Origin: an uncultured Methanobrevibacter sp.
GTDB lineage: Archaea; Methanobacteriota; Methanobacteria; Methanobacteriales; Methanobacteriaceae
Direction: 5' to 3'
DNA length: 64,000 nucleotides
Assembly (NCBI RefSeq): GCF_902784195.1
Contig: NZ_CACZTX010000008.1
Span: 41,335 to 105,334, forward strand
Positions within the stretch are counted from its first letter, which is position 1. Each line of letters starts with the position of its first letter. Shown piece after piece: positions 19,998 through 28,504 of this stretch. Position numbers and translations under genes: made by a program. A model generated the notes under the pieces. The model was not told the DNA's origin and made no database searches. It saw only the letters and a list, made by a program, of their open reading frames with translations.

Positions 19998-20786
19998 TCA
20001 ATTGTTTTCTAATTCTTCATCGGCTTTTTTTTTAATTTTATAATCCTTGTAAATCATGCCGATTCCAATGAATTCGATTATGAATATTAAAAGTCCAATG
20101 ATCAAATCAATTATATTGCTAAAGAATCCAAAGTAATCAATCCCATATTGCAGGTAAGCCAAAATTGTGATTGAAATCATAATCTTAGTGTAATCAACAG
20201 TATAATGTCTCCATCCTATTGTATCAATGCATTTTTTAATGGAAAGTATGTTGAATGCATCAATGATTCTTCCTCCATCAGCAAGTCTTGCAAGTGAAAT
20301 CTCCATAAAGAAAGCCACTATATAAGATATCATAATGCTGCAAATGATAAATCCAACAGTGCTGACAGGGTCATATAGATAATACATTTTTAATGTATTC
20401 ATTATATGTGATAGTGCAAACTTCAAGTGAAATTCAGGCAAAAAGAATCTTCTTGAGAGATTATTTAAAAGATACCCTTCAATGAATGTATAAGCACTAA
20501 TTAAAATAAATGCTTTAATTCCATAATATGTGCATTGCTTAAGCTTAATTATAGGGAGCTTTTCCCCATTTCTTATGGTGTCTTTTGTAATTGCCATACC
20601 ATATCCATATGTAAAAACAGTAATGAGAAATGCAAGGGAATAGAACAGTATTTGATATCTGATTCTATTGTATTGGGCATATTTGTTTAAATAGCTGATA
20701 GAGAAAACTAATGCTAGAATTATTAAAAAGCCTATTGGATTTGGTTTACAATAATCAGCAGTATACTTTAATCTTTTTAATGGCAT
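19998..20786 (-). CDS. DUF4013-like membrane protein
   Basis: 262 residues with about five to six hydrophobic segments. The sequence TKDTIRNGEKLPIIK after a helix pair and LARLADGGRIIDAFN further on match the pattern of DUF4013, a membrane protein family common in Methanobacteriales and of unknown role. The frame opens at a TTG at 20798, but GAGGGAG sits just before the ATG at 20786, which I prefer. It is convergent with the adhesin gene. Confidence 0.7.
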   Translation of the reverse strand: MPLKRLKYTADYCKPNPIGFLIILALVFSISYLNKYAQYNRIRYQILFYSLAFLITVFTYGYGMAITKDTIRNGEKLPIIKLKQCTYYGIKAFILISAYTFIEGYLLNNLSRRFFLPEFHLKFALSHIMNTLKMYYLYDPVSTVGFIICSIMISYIVAFFMEISLARLADGGRIIDAFNILSIKKCIDTIGWRHYTVDYTKIMISITILAYLQYGIDYFGFFSNIIDLIIGLLIFIIEFIGIGMIYKDYKIKKKADEELENN

Positions 20787-21060
20787 TTTCTCCCTCAAAA
20801 AAGCTAAATCTAAAAATAGTATATATAATAATTTTAATTTTTAATTATTTAAATTTTAAACTTATTAAATATTTTTTGCCAAGGTTTTTCTTCTGGTTTT
20901 TTATTTTAAATACTAAATTATATATAAGGTAAAAAATAAATAGTTAATAAATGCTATTTTTATAAGTATTTTATATTTTTAAATATTTTTTAATTTTTAA
21001 ATATTCTATATTTTATAAGAATCAAATTTTTATTATTCATCATTCAGTTGTGATACTATT

Positions 21061-21723
21061 ATTGAATGGGTTATTAAGATTGGTGGAAGTTTATTCCCAA
21101 AGAAGGCAATTGAACTTGCAAATGCACTCGAAGGCCAAAGCTGCCTGTTTGTTATTGGCGGTGGAGAGTTCGCTAATCTGATTAGAAAATATGATGCTCT
21201 TATAGGATTTTCAGAGGATGTAACCCATGAAACAGCTATTGATTCAATGGACATCTTGGCTAAATTGCTGAATGATAAATTAGCATTTACAGAAATCAGC
21301 TATACGATCGATGAAGCAAAGGGTATAGCCGATTCCAATAAGATACCAATTATGATTTGTTCAGAGATTCTAAAGGAAAATGAACCTTTCAAGCATTCAT
21401 GGGATGTGACAAGTGATTCAATTGCAGCTTACATTGCAAGCCTTTTAGATGCAAAGCTTTTAATAGCAACAAATGTAAATGGTATATATACAAAAGATCC
21501 ATCCTTAAGTGGAGCGGAATTGATCAATGAAATTGATGTAAATAAACTACTGACTTTTGATGAATCATCAATTGACTTGATGTTGCCTACTTTATTGATT
21601 GAGTATGGATTGGATTGTTATGTTGTAAATGGGGAGTTTCCTGAGAGAGTCTTGTCTATTATGGGCAATGAGATGAATGATGGGGATTGCTCTTTTGAAT
21701 ATACATTTATACATAACGAATAA
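21061..21723 (+). CDS. mfnE: Amino acid kinase family protein, probable MfnE (methanofuran biosynthesis), apparent ATT start
   Basis: By family the enzyme phosphorylates aminomethylfuran-methyl phosphate to the diphosphate used in making methanofuran, the first C1 carrier of methanogenesis. The fold motifs are VIKIGGSL at the N-terminus, IGGGEFANLIRKYD, HSWDVTSDSIAAYIA and YVVNGEFPERV at the end. The first canonical start in frame is the ATG at 21247, which would delete the KIGGSL and GGGEF motifs. Upstream there is no ATG, GTG or TTG before the TAA at 21016. GTGAT at 21050-21054 lies six bases before ATT at 21061, so ATT is the probable start (220 aa). Other amino acid kinases are possible. 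Confidence 0.75.
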   Translation: MEWVIKIGGSLFPKKAIELANALEGQSCLFVIGGGEFANLIRKYDALIGFSEDVTHETAIDSMDILAKLLNDKLAFTEISYTIDEAKGIADSNKIPIMICSEILKENEPFKHSWDVTSDSIAAYIASLLDAKLLIATNVNGIYTKDPSLSGAELINEIDVNKLLTFDESSIDLMLPTLLIEYGLDCYVVNGEFPERVLSIMGNEMNDGDCSFEYTFIHNE

Positions 21724-21901
21724 GCATCTTTTTTATTAATTCATTGGTGAACTTAAGATGAATTTAAGTTTTAATGGCTTAGATCAGTTGCTTAAATTAG
21801 TTGCTTAGATTAGTTGATTTAATCAGCCACTTAGATTCAGATTAATCATTAAGTTTATAAATTAATAAATTGAAATATTTATAATATATTCGGTGATATA
21901 T

Positions 21902-22063
21902 ATGGAAAAAATTAACTGTCAATCTTGTAAACAAGAAATACCATTAATTGAACCTTATGTTCAATTCAACTGTCCTGTATGTGGTAAACCTATCGCAAGA
22001 TGTGAAAGTTGCCGTACTTTCGGTCACTCTTACAAATGCGAATGTGGATTTGAAGGACCATAA
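21902..22063 (+). CDS. Small zinc-ribbon (DUF1610-type) protein
   Basis: 53 residues, beginning [15 protein letters not shown] and ending CECGFEGP. Four pairs of cysteines (CQSC, CPVC, CESC, CEC) make a double zinc ribbon. This is the pattern of the archaeal DUF1610/HVO_2753-like family of small putative RNA-binding zinc finger proteins, which is conserved next to the EF-1beta gene in many Euryarchaeota, as here. GGTGAT with a short spacer precedes the ATG. Probably co-transcribed with EF-1beta. Confidence 0.88.
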   Translation: MEKINCQSCKQEIPLIEPYVQFNCPVCGKPIARCESCRTFGHSYKCECGFEGP

Positions 22064-22160
22064 GTTTGATTTGGTATAAATTAAGTATTGTATTTGGATT
22101 AATTTAATTTAGATTAAATTTAGATTAATTAATTATCTAGAATTAATTGGAGGAATGATT

Positions 22161-22430
22161 ATGGGAGAAGTTGTTAACACTTTAAAAGTAATGCCTGAAA
22201 GCCCAGAAGTAGATTTAGAAGCATTAAAAGCAGCAATCACTGATGCAATGCCTGCAGATGCAGAATTACACGAAATTACTGAAGAACCTATTGCATTCGG
22301 TTTAGTAGCTTTAAATGTTGTATTCATCGTTGAAGACGGTGAAGGTGGAACTGGACCTACTGAAGAAGCTATCATCGCTTTAGCTGATGTAGCTAGTGCA
22401 GAAATTACTGATTCTAGAAGATTAATGTAA
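22161..22430 (+). CDS. Translation elongation factor 1-beta (aEF-1beta)
   Basis: Nucleotide exchange factor for EF-1alpha. The 89-residue length, the start GEVVNTLKVMPESPEVDLEA and the C-terminal ASAEITDSRRLM are typical. An in-frame ATG at 22155 overlaps the ribosome site; GGAGG at 22149-22153 lies seven bases from the ATG at 22161, which gives the expected N-terminus. Codon use is that of a highly expressed gene. It follows the small zinc-ribbon gene by 97 bases. Confidence 0.95.
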   Translation: MGEVVNTLKVMPESPEVDLEALKAAITDAMPADAELHEITEEPIAFGLVALNVVFIVEDGEGGTGPTEEAIIALADVASAEITDSRRLM

Positions 22431-22435
22431 GCAAG

Positions 22436-22510
22436 CTTTTTGGCCTTAGGTCAAAAACCTTGACCAAAATCTTATCACTTTTTGTGGTAAATTTTCTTTT
22501 TTATTTTCAA
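22436..22510 (+). terminator. EF-1beta 3' element and terminator
   Basis: TTTTGG pairs with CCAAAA and encloses a GGTCAA/TTGACC stem. A second hairpin TTATCAC-TTTTT-GTGGTAA follows, then a T-rich tract. The middle part closely matches the region after the alcohol dehydrogenase gene at 24.0 kb. Confidence 0.6.
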
Positions 22511-22927
22511 TTTTTATTTTAATTTTACTATTTTTTTAAATTTCACTATTTTTTCAAATTCTTACTATTTTATTTTTATATTGTGTTTTTTCAAATTTTT
22601 ATTCTATTTTTGCTATTTTGTATTTCTACATTATTTTCTTCGTTTTGTTAGTTTGTCCATATTAATTTTTTATTTTATTTCATTGTTATATTTTTATTCT
22701 TTTGATTAGACAATTAATTATAATTTTAATAATTTATTAAACAATATGTATTTTTAATTATTTTATTTAGTTGTTTAACTAGGTTTATTATTATTTTACT
22801 GAAAACTATTCAAAATTTATATAAAGATTTAAATAATTAGTTAACTAAAATAATTATTAGAGATGATTATTTCCAGCTTATTCCAGAAATGGATCAACTC
22901 TTAAATAATTATTTAGGAGATATAAAA
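22511..22927. other. T-rich intergenic region upstream of adh
   Basis: Very T-rich for about 180 bases, then AT-rich with TTAATTATTT-type motifs. A TATA-like stretch (TTTATATAAAG, 22815-22825) is followed about 25 bases later by the probable transcript start of the alcohol dehydrogenase gene. No coding frame supported. Confidence 0.45.
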
Positions 22928-23992
22928 ATGAGAGGATTGGCAAGAATCGAACAAGACGTACTCGGCTGGGTTGACATTGAACTCGATGAATGTGGGCCTT
23001 ACGACGCAATTTGTAAACCTTTAGCTATGGCACCATGTACTTCAGACGTACACATTGTATGGGGTCATGCATATATGAGTGATGCACCTAACCGTGTAGT
23101 AGGACACGAAGCTACTGCTGAAGTAGTTAAAGTAGGGGACAAAGTCAAAGACTTCAAACCTGGAGACCGTGTAATTGTACCTGCTATCACTCCTGACTGG
23201 TTAACTGTTCCAGCAGAACAAGGATTCTCCCAACACTGTTACGGTATGGGAACAGGTATGAGCTTTGTAACCTTCAAGCATGGTGTATTTGCAGAACAAT
23301 TCCATGTAAACCAAGCTGATGCAAACTTAGCACACTTGCCTGAACATGTAAGTTTAGAACAAGCTGTAATGATTTCAGACATGATGACTACTGGTTTCTA
23401 TGCTGCAGAACTTGCAGAGATTAAACCTGGTGATACAGTCGCTTGTTTCGGTATCGGTCCTGTAGGTCTTATGTCACTCGCTGGTGCACAAATTATGGGT
23501 GCTTCCCATCTTATTGCTGTAGGAAGTCGTCCAGCAGCTATTAAAGTAGCTAAAGAATATGGTGCACATGATATTGTAGATTACCACAACGGTAACACAG
23601 TAGATCAAATCATGGACTTAACCGATGGAAAAGGAGTAGACAAAGTAGTAATCGGGGGAGGAGGAAAAGACACCCTTTCTGAAGCTTTATCCGTACTTAA
23701 AGTCGGTGGTATTATCGGTAACGTATTGCACTATGACGGTATTGAAACCATCCCTATCGACGGTCTTTCATGGGGTCAAGGACTTGCTGACAAGACTATT
23801 CGTGGTGGAGTATGTCCTGGTGGACGTGCTAGAATGGAAAAATTAGCAAATCTTGTTGAATATGGCCGTTTCGACTCATCCAAATTAATCACTCACAAAT
23901 TCGACAAATTTGATGACATCGAAGAAGCTATGATTTTAATGAGAGACAAACCACGTGACTTAATTAAACCAGCTGTTATTTTAGATGATTAA
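22928..23992 (+). CDS. adh: NADP-dependent secondary alcohol dehydrogenase (zinc, TbADH type)
   Basis: Oxidises or reduces short secondary (and primary) alcohols with NADP(H). It aligns well from memory with Thermoanaerobacter brockii and Clostridium beijerinckii ADH: Cys37 in APCTSD, GHE, the fourth-ligand region DMMTTGF, nucleotide loop GIGPVGL and the NADP-selecting GSRP. The 354-residue length matches. AGGAGA lies seven bases before the ATG at 22928; the longer frame from 22889 has no support. Codon use indicates strong expression. Possible roles are oxidation of ethanol or propanol to feed CO2 reduction, or NADPH balancing. Confidence 0.92.
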   Translation: MRGLARIEQDVLGWVDIELDECGPYDAICKPLAMAPCTSDVHIVWGHAYMSDAPNRVVGHEATAEVVKVGDKVKDFKPGDRVIVPAITPDWLTVPAEQGFSQHCYGMGTGMSFVTFKHGVFAEQFHVNQADANLAHLPEHVSLEQAVMISDMMTTGFYAAELAEIKPGDTVACFGIGPVGLMSLAGAQIMGASHLIAVGSRPAAIKVAKEYGAHDIVDYHNGNTVDQIMDLTDGKGVDKVVIGGGGKDTLSEALSVLKVGGIIGNVLHYDGIETIPIDGLSWGQGLADKTIRGGVCPGGRARMEKLANLVEYGRFDSSKLITHKFDKFDDIEEAMILMRDKPRDLIKPAVILDD

Positions 23993-23995
23993 CCC

Positions 23996-24095
23996 AGCTT
24001 TTCCAGCCCTTCGGGCTGCAAAACCTGGACCAAAATTTTTATCACTAGTTGGGAGTAAATTCTCTTAACTAGTTCTTTTACTTTTTTTGCTTTTT
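23996..24095 (+). terminator. adh 3' element and terminator
   Basis: CCAGCCC-TTCG-GGCTG forms a UUCG-capped hairpin. It is followed by a segment similar to the EF-1beta 3' region (CAAAACCTGGACCAAAAT). A second inverted repeat comes next: ACTAGTTGGGAG with CTCTTAACTAGT (24043-24073). A T-tract then closes the unit. Confidence 0.65.
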
Positions 24096-24352
24096 TTACT
24101 TTTCTATTTTATTTTTATTATATCATCTACTTTTAATATCAATTTTTCAATGCTTTTTTATTAACTCATTATAATTTTCATTATAATTTAATTTTTTCAA
24201 TTTAAAATCAATTTTTCATTGTAATATTAGTTTTATAACCTTATTTTTATATTTAATCCATTTTTAACTGCTTAATTTAAATATAAGTTCCTATAAATTA
24301 AGTATTGTATTGAAACTGCTTAAATAAGCAAAATAAATTTGGTGTAAATGAT
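24096..24352. other. AT-rich intergenic region upstream of the permease gene
   Basis: No gene seen. T-rich at first, then AT-rich; the start of the permease is preceded by the poor ribosome site GGTGTAAATGAT. Confidence 0.4.
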
Positions 24353-25603
24353 ATGTTCGATTTGATTTTGGCATGTTTTATTGGCATTGGTATAGGAACC
24401 TGTACAGGGATGGTTCCAGGGATACATGTAAACACTGCAGGTGCTATAATGTTTGCGTCCTCCACATTATTATTGAATTACATATCTGCAGAATTCTTAT
24501 GTGTAATATTTGTAGCAATGTCAATAGCCCATGCCCTAATCGAATTTGTTCCATCAATGCTTCTTGGAGTTCCAGAGGAAGGAACTGCTACATCTATTCT
24601 TCCAGGTCATAGGATGGTTTTAGAAGGAAGATCTAAAGAAGCTATTCGCATCGTTTCTGTTGGTGGGTTTGGAGCAATTCTTGTAGTGATTATCATGATG
24701 CCTTTCTTTGCAGTAGCACTCCCCTTTCTACAAGGAATATCCAAACCATATACATGGATTATCTTGACTGTAGTATCAGTATATATGATTCATAAATTAA
24801 GTTCAGGAAATATTGCTTTTCTATGGTCCCTCCTCCTTTTTGTTTTATCCGGTATATTAGGTTGGATAATGCTTCAAACCCCAATATCTTCAGGAATCTC
24901 TTTAATGTGCACCTTTAGTGGTTTGTTTGGGATCAGTACAATTTTATTTAGTTTAAATGATAGCTCTTCAATTCCTCATCAAAACAGATTTTATGATTTG
25001 GAAATTGATATGGATGCAATCAAAAGCATCTTTGCAGGTGGAACTGCTGGAGCTATTTTAGGATTTTTACCAGGATTCGGTCCTGCTCAAGGAAGCATTA
25101 TAGCACAAGGGGCATGTGGAACAAGTGATGACAGTGATGATACAAAGAATTTTTTGCTGGCTAATAGTGGATTAAACACTTCAGACACTCTCTTCTCACT
25201 CATAGCTATTTATTTGATTGGTAATCCACGGAGCGGAATTGCTGTATATATGTCCTATTTGATTTCAGAATTCACTTTATCACATTTATTGATATTCACT
25301 TTTGCTTCTTTAATTGCAGTTTCAATATCTTTGATAATCTGCTTGAAATTAGGGGACAGCTTTTCAAATCTCATGCAGGGAATAGATTATAAAAAGCTTT
25401 CAATAGCCGTGATTTTATTGATGATAGCAATTCTGTACGCTTTTGCAATAATCTACAAAGGACCAATTTTATATCTGACACTTGCATTGATTACAACCAC
25501 TGCAATGGGTTTGCTTCCACATTATTTGGGAGTAAGCAAATCACATTTGATGGGAGTTCTAATCTTGCCTGCTATAATAATTTACATGCAGATGTACATT
25601 TAG
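24353..25603 (+). CDS. TctA-like (DUF112) membrane permease
   Basis: 416 residues with ten or more hydrophobic segments. Two internally similar glycine/proline loops are visible, GMVPGIHVNTAGA near the N-terminus and GFLPGFGPAQGSI near residue 240. This fits the duplicated TctA/DUF112 fold, which in bacteria is the large membrane subunit of tripartite tricarboxylate transporters. No periplasmic binding protein or small TctB subunit lies nearby, as is usual for the archaeal branch. Substrate unknown. It precedes the TadA-like gene by 45 bases, perhaps by chance. Confidence 0.75.
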   Translation: MFDLILACFIGIGIGTCTGMVPGIHVNTAGAIMFASSTLLLNYISAEFLCVIFVAMSIAHALIEFVPSMLLGVPEEGTATSILPGHRMVLEGRSKEAIRIVSVGGFGAILVVIIMMPFFAVALPFLQGISKPYTWIILTVVSVYMIHKLSSGNIAFLWSLLLFVLSGILGWIMLQTPISSGISLMCTFSGLFGISTILFSLNDSSSIPHQNRFYDLEIDMDAIKSIFAGGTAGAILGFLPGFGPAQGSIIAQGACGTSDDSDDTKNFLLANSGLNTSDTLFSLIAIYLIGNPRSGIAVYMSYLISEFTLSHLLIFTFASLIAVSISLIICLKLGDSFSNLMQGIDYKKLSIAVILLMIAILYAFAIIYKGPILYLTLALITTTAMGLLPHYLGVSKSHLMGVLILPAIIIYMQMYI

Positions 25604-25648
25604 TGAATTAAATGGATAATTCGCTCTTTAACATGATTTGGTGATTTG

Positions 25649-27094
25649 ATGGAAATGAATTCAATACATAATGCTAAGGAAGATGAAAATGATAATCTGA
25701 TTCCAAGATACAATGTCTTGAAATTCAACTTTTCAGATGAGGAAAAGTTCATATTAGAAGAGTTAAGGGAAAATCTCATAGATTTAGCTATTTCAGAGAA
25801 GATGTCTTCATTTAATGAGGAATTGATATTAAAGGACATAATCCGTTTTTTGGAAAATAGGTTGCAGAATAGATTTGATTATGATTACAAGGAAAATTTG
25901 GCAAGGAATATGCTTAAGGAACTTATTGGATATGGGGAATTAAGTGCATTGATTGAAGATGATAATCTGGAGGAAATAATGGTCATTGGTGTAAATAAAC
26001 CTGTTTTTGTTTATCATAGGGAATATGGGATGATGGAAACTGACCTATTCTTTGAAGATGAGGAAAAGATTACAAACATCATTGATTCAATAGCACGTGA
26101 AACAAATAGGAGAATAGATCAGCAATCTCCAATTCTTGATGCAAGGCTTTCAAATGGTTCTAGAGTTAATGCAACGATTCCTCCATTATCTGCAAATGGG
26201 CCTACAATAACCATTCGTAAATTCAAGAAAGACCCATTGACTATTGTTGACTTGATTAGATACAACACGTTGAATAGTGAAATGGCTTCATTCTTATGGT
26301 TATGTGTTGATGGACTCGGAGTAAAGCCTGCAAATATCATTGTATCGGGAGGAACAAGTTCAGGAAAGACAACACTTCTTAATGCACTTTCAATATTCAT
26401 CAATCCAATGGAGAGAATAATCACAATCGAAGACACTTTGGAGCTTCAGATTCCACATAATCACATAATCAGAATGGAAGCAAGAACTGTAAACATTGAA
26501 AATCAGGGAGAGATAACAATTGAGGATTTGGTTAAAAATGCATTAAGGCAAAGGCCAGACAGAATTATTGTTGGAGAAGTTAGGGGAAATGAGGCAATCA
26601 CACTATTCACTGCATTGAATACTGGACATTCAGGCTTTGGAACATTGCATGCAAACAATTCACGTGAAACCATTACAAGACTTACAAATGCTCCAATGAA
26701 TGTTCCCAAAATAATGGTTTCGTCAATTGATTTTATTATCATGGAAAAGAGAATATACAGATCAGATGGAATTTCATATAGGAGAATTACAGAGATTGCA
26801 GAAGTTACAGGTATGGAAGAGGGAACAATTCAGTTGAGCAAATTGTTCCAGTGGGATAGTGAAAGGGATGAATTCAAAAACTTGACAATAGTCAGCAAAA
26901 CATTGGAGGAAATGGCTAATCTCAAGGGAGTTCATATCTCTAAATTGAATGAAGAATGGAAAAAGAGACAAGTGGTTTTGAACTATTTGGTAAAAAATAA
27001 CATATCTTCCCAAAAAGATATATCTAAAATTCTTGAAACTTATTATCTCAATTCAGACTATGTATTAAATAAGATTGGTGTTGGATTAGATTAA
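25649..27094 (+). CDS. Type II/IV secretion ATPase (TadA/CpaF-like, archaeal pilus assembly)
   Basis: Hexameric ATPase that powers assembly of type IV-like pili or related filaments. 481 residues. An N-terminal helical domain leads to the RecA-like core with Walker A GGTSSGKTT at 234-242, the Asp box ITIEDTLEL, Walker B-region RPDRIIVGEVRG and the His box GHSGFGTLHAN. GGTGAT at 25640-25645 is exactly three bases before the ATG at 25649, so the extra TTG at 25646 is rejected. It pairs with the membrane platform gene 100 bases downstream. Pilin genes are not seen in the window. Confidence 0.88.
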   Translation: MEMNSIHNAKEDENDNLIPRYNVLKFNFSDEEKFILEELRENLIDLAISEKMSSFNEELILKDIIRFLENRLQNRFDYDYKENLARNMLKELIGYGELSALIEDDNLEEIMVIGVNKPVFVYHREYGMMETDLFFEDEEKITNIIDSIARETNRRIDQQSPILDARLSNGSRVNATIPPLSANGPTITIRKFKKDPLTIVDLIRYNTLNSEMASFLWLCVDGLGVKPANIIVSGGTSSGKTTLLNALSIFINPMERIITIEDTLELQIPHNHIIRMEARTVNIENQGEITIEDLVKNALRQRPDRIIVGEVRGNEAITLFTALNTGHSGFGTLHANNSRETITRLTNAPMNVPKIMVSSIDFIIMEKRIYRSDGISYRRITEIAEVTGMEEGTIQLSKLFQWDSERDEFKNLTIVSKTLEEMANLKGVHISKLNEEWKKRQVVLNYLVKNNISSQKDISKILETYYLNSDYVLNKIGVGLD

Positions 27095-27194
27095 TAGTTC
27101 TTATAAAATTTTCATTTTATTTAGACGTATTTTTAATATTTTGATAGTTAATTATCTTTTCATTTTTTACTTTATTCTTTTACTTAATTTTTAG

Positions 27195-28367
27195 ATGATG
27201 GTGATTGTTATTTTAGATGAATTTTTTATTCACTTAAGTGATCTTTTAATCAGTTTTTTCATAAAAGTCATTGATTTCATTGTTTTCATTTTGGATAAAT
27301 TTCATAATAAAAACAATTGGGATAATGGGATGGATTCAAATAATGAAAATGATTCTAAAGATAAAATCAATTTAATGGATAATGGAATTTTTAAGTTTAA
27401 TGATTTCTTAAAAAATGATAGCATCTTTGAGGAATTGGAAAACAGATATTCAAAGGAATCATCTATCAATGGATTCAATTCATCTAATGATTCTCAAAAT
27501 ATTTTCAGTAGTTTGAAAAGTACAAGTTATGAAAATGAAGAGATGATGGAAAATAGGAGTAATCAAAATGAAGATAATTTTCTAGAAGCTATTCGGGAAA
27601 AATTGATCGATGTTTTACTAAATAACAATTATATTCAAATTGACGAATCTAATTTTTATAATTCCATTTTAAGAATTATTGCAATGACCTTCTCTATTCT
27701 AACACTAATCGTGGCTTTAATCAGCTATTTCATATCTTTAGAATTAGGTTTAGCTATTTTCATTTCCATTCTATTGATTGCACTTTCAATATTCTATTAT
27801 CCCAAGATTAAAAAACAAAATGAATATGCTTCATTTTCAAAGGAGCTCCCATATGCATTAAGGCAATTGGCAACTGAACTTAGGTCTGGCAGGAGCTTGT
27901 TTGATTCATTGGATTCTGTTGCAAGTTCAGATTATGGCATTTTGTCTTTAGAGTTTTCAAGAGTCCTTGAAGAGATCAAATATGGGGAAAGTACAGAAAA
28001 TGCATTTTTAAATCTTGAAAAAAGAGTTGATTCAAAGGCATTGTCAAGGACAATATATGAAATTCTAACAAGTTTGAGGATTGGAGCAAACTTATCCAAT
28101 TCATTAAGCATAATTGCAGATGATGTAAACTTTGACATCAGAATGAAATTGAAGGAGTATAGTGAAAAGTTGAATGCATTTGTTATGATTTATACTTTTT
28201 TAGCTATTTTAGCACCGGTCATTCTTTTGACAATGTTACTTGCGGCATCTGTAGTGATAGGGGATTTGGTGCCTGGTGATTTGATATTGGTTTTATACTC
28301 TGTATTTTTCCCTATGATAATTGTCTTTTTGGCTCTTGCAATAAAAAAATTAGAGCCTAAAATTTGA
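27195..28367 (+). CDS. Type II secretion F-domain membrane protein (TadC/FlaJ-like)
   Basis: 390 residues. A hydrophobic N-terminal helix (about 1-34) is followed by an Asn/Ser/Asp-rich linker (about 35-135), a helix pair (about 155-195), a cytoplasmic T2SSF domain with LPYALRQLATELRSG and a C-terminal helix pair. It has one F domain, as in TadB or TadC, so it may need a partner. It follows the TadA-like ATPase and together they form a minimal filament assembly module. Start uncertain: ATG at 27195 or 27198. Confidence 0.8.
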   Translation: MMVIVILDEFFIHLSDLLISFFIKVIDFIVFILDKFHNKNNWDNGMDSNNENDSKDKINLMDNGIFKFNDFLKNDSIFEELENRYSKESSINGFNSSNDSQNIFSSLKSTSYENEEMMENRSNQNEDNFLEAIREKLIDVLLNNNYIQIDESNFYNSILRIIAMTFSILTLIVALISYFISLELGLAIFISILLIALSIFYYPKIKKQNEYASFSKELPYALRQLATELRSGRSLFDSLDSVASSDYGILSLEFSRVLEEIKYGESTENAFLNLEKRVDSKALSRTIYEILTSLRIGANLSNSLSIIADDVNFDIRMKLKEYSEKLNAFVMIYTFLAILAPVILLTMLLAASVVIGDLVPGDLILVLYSVFFPMIIVFLALAIKKLEPKI

Positions 28368-28504
28368 TTTGTTAAAAAATGCCCTTAAAATAAGTAAAAA
28401 ATGTTGTTGAAATAAAAAATTTAATCAGATAAAAAAAAGTTGAAATAATAAAAAAATGTAAATTTATAGAAATTTATCTAAAATTTACATAATGTTTTTA
28501 AATT

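Noticed and set aside
21247..21723. Taking the ATG at 21247 as the start of the amino acid kinase
   Set aside because: It would remove the KIGGSL and GGGEFAN motifs essential to the fold, which are encoded in frame just upstream.
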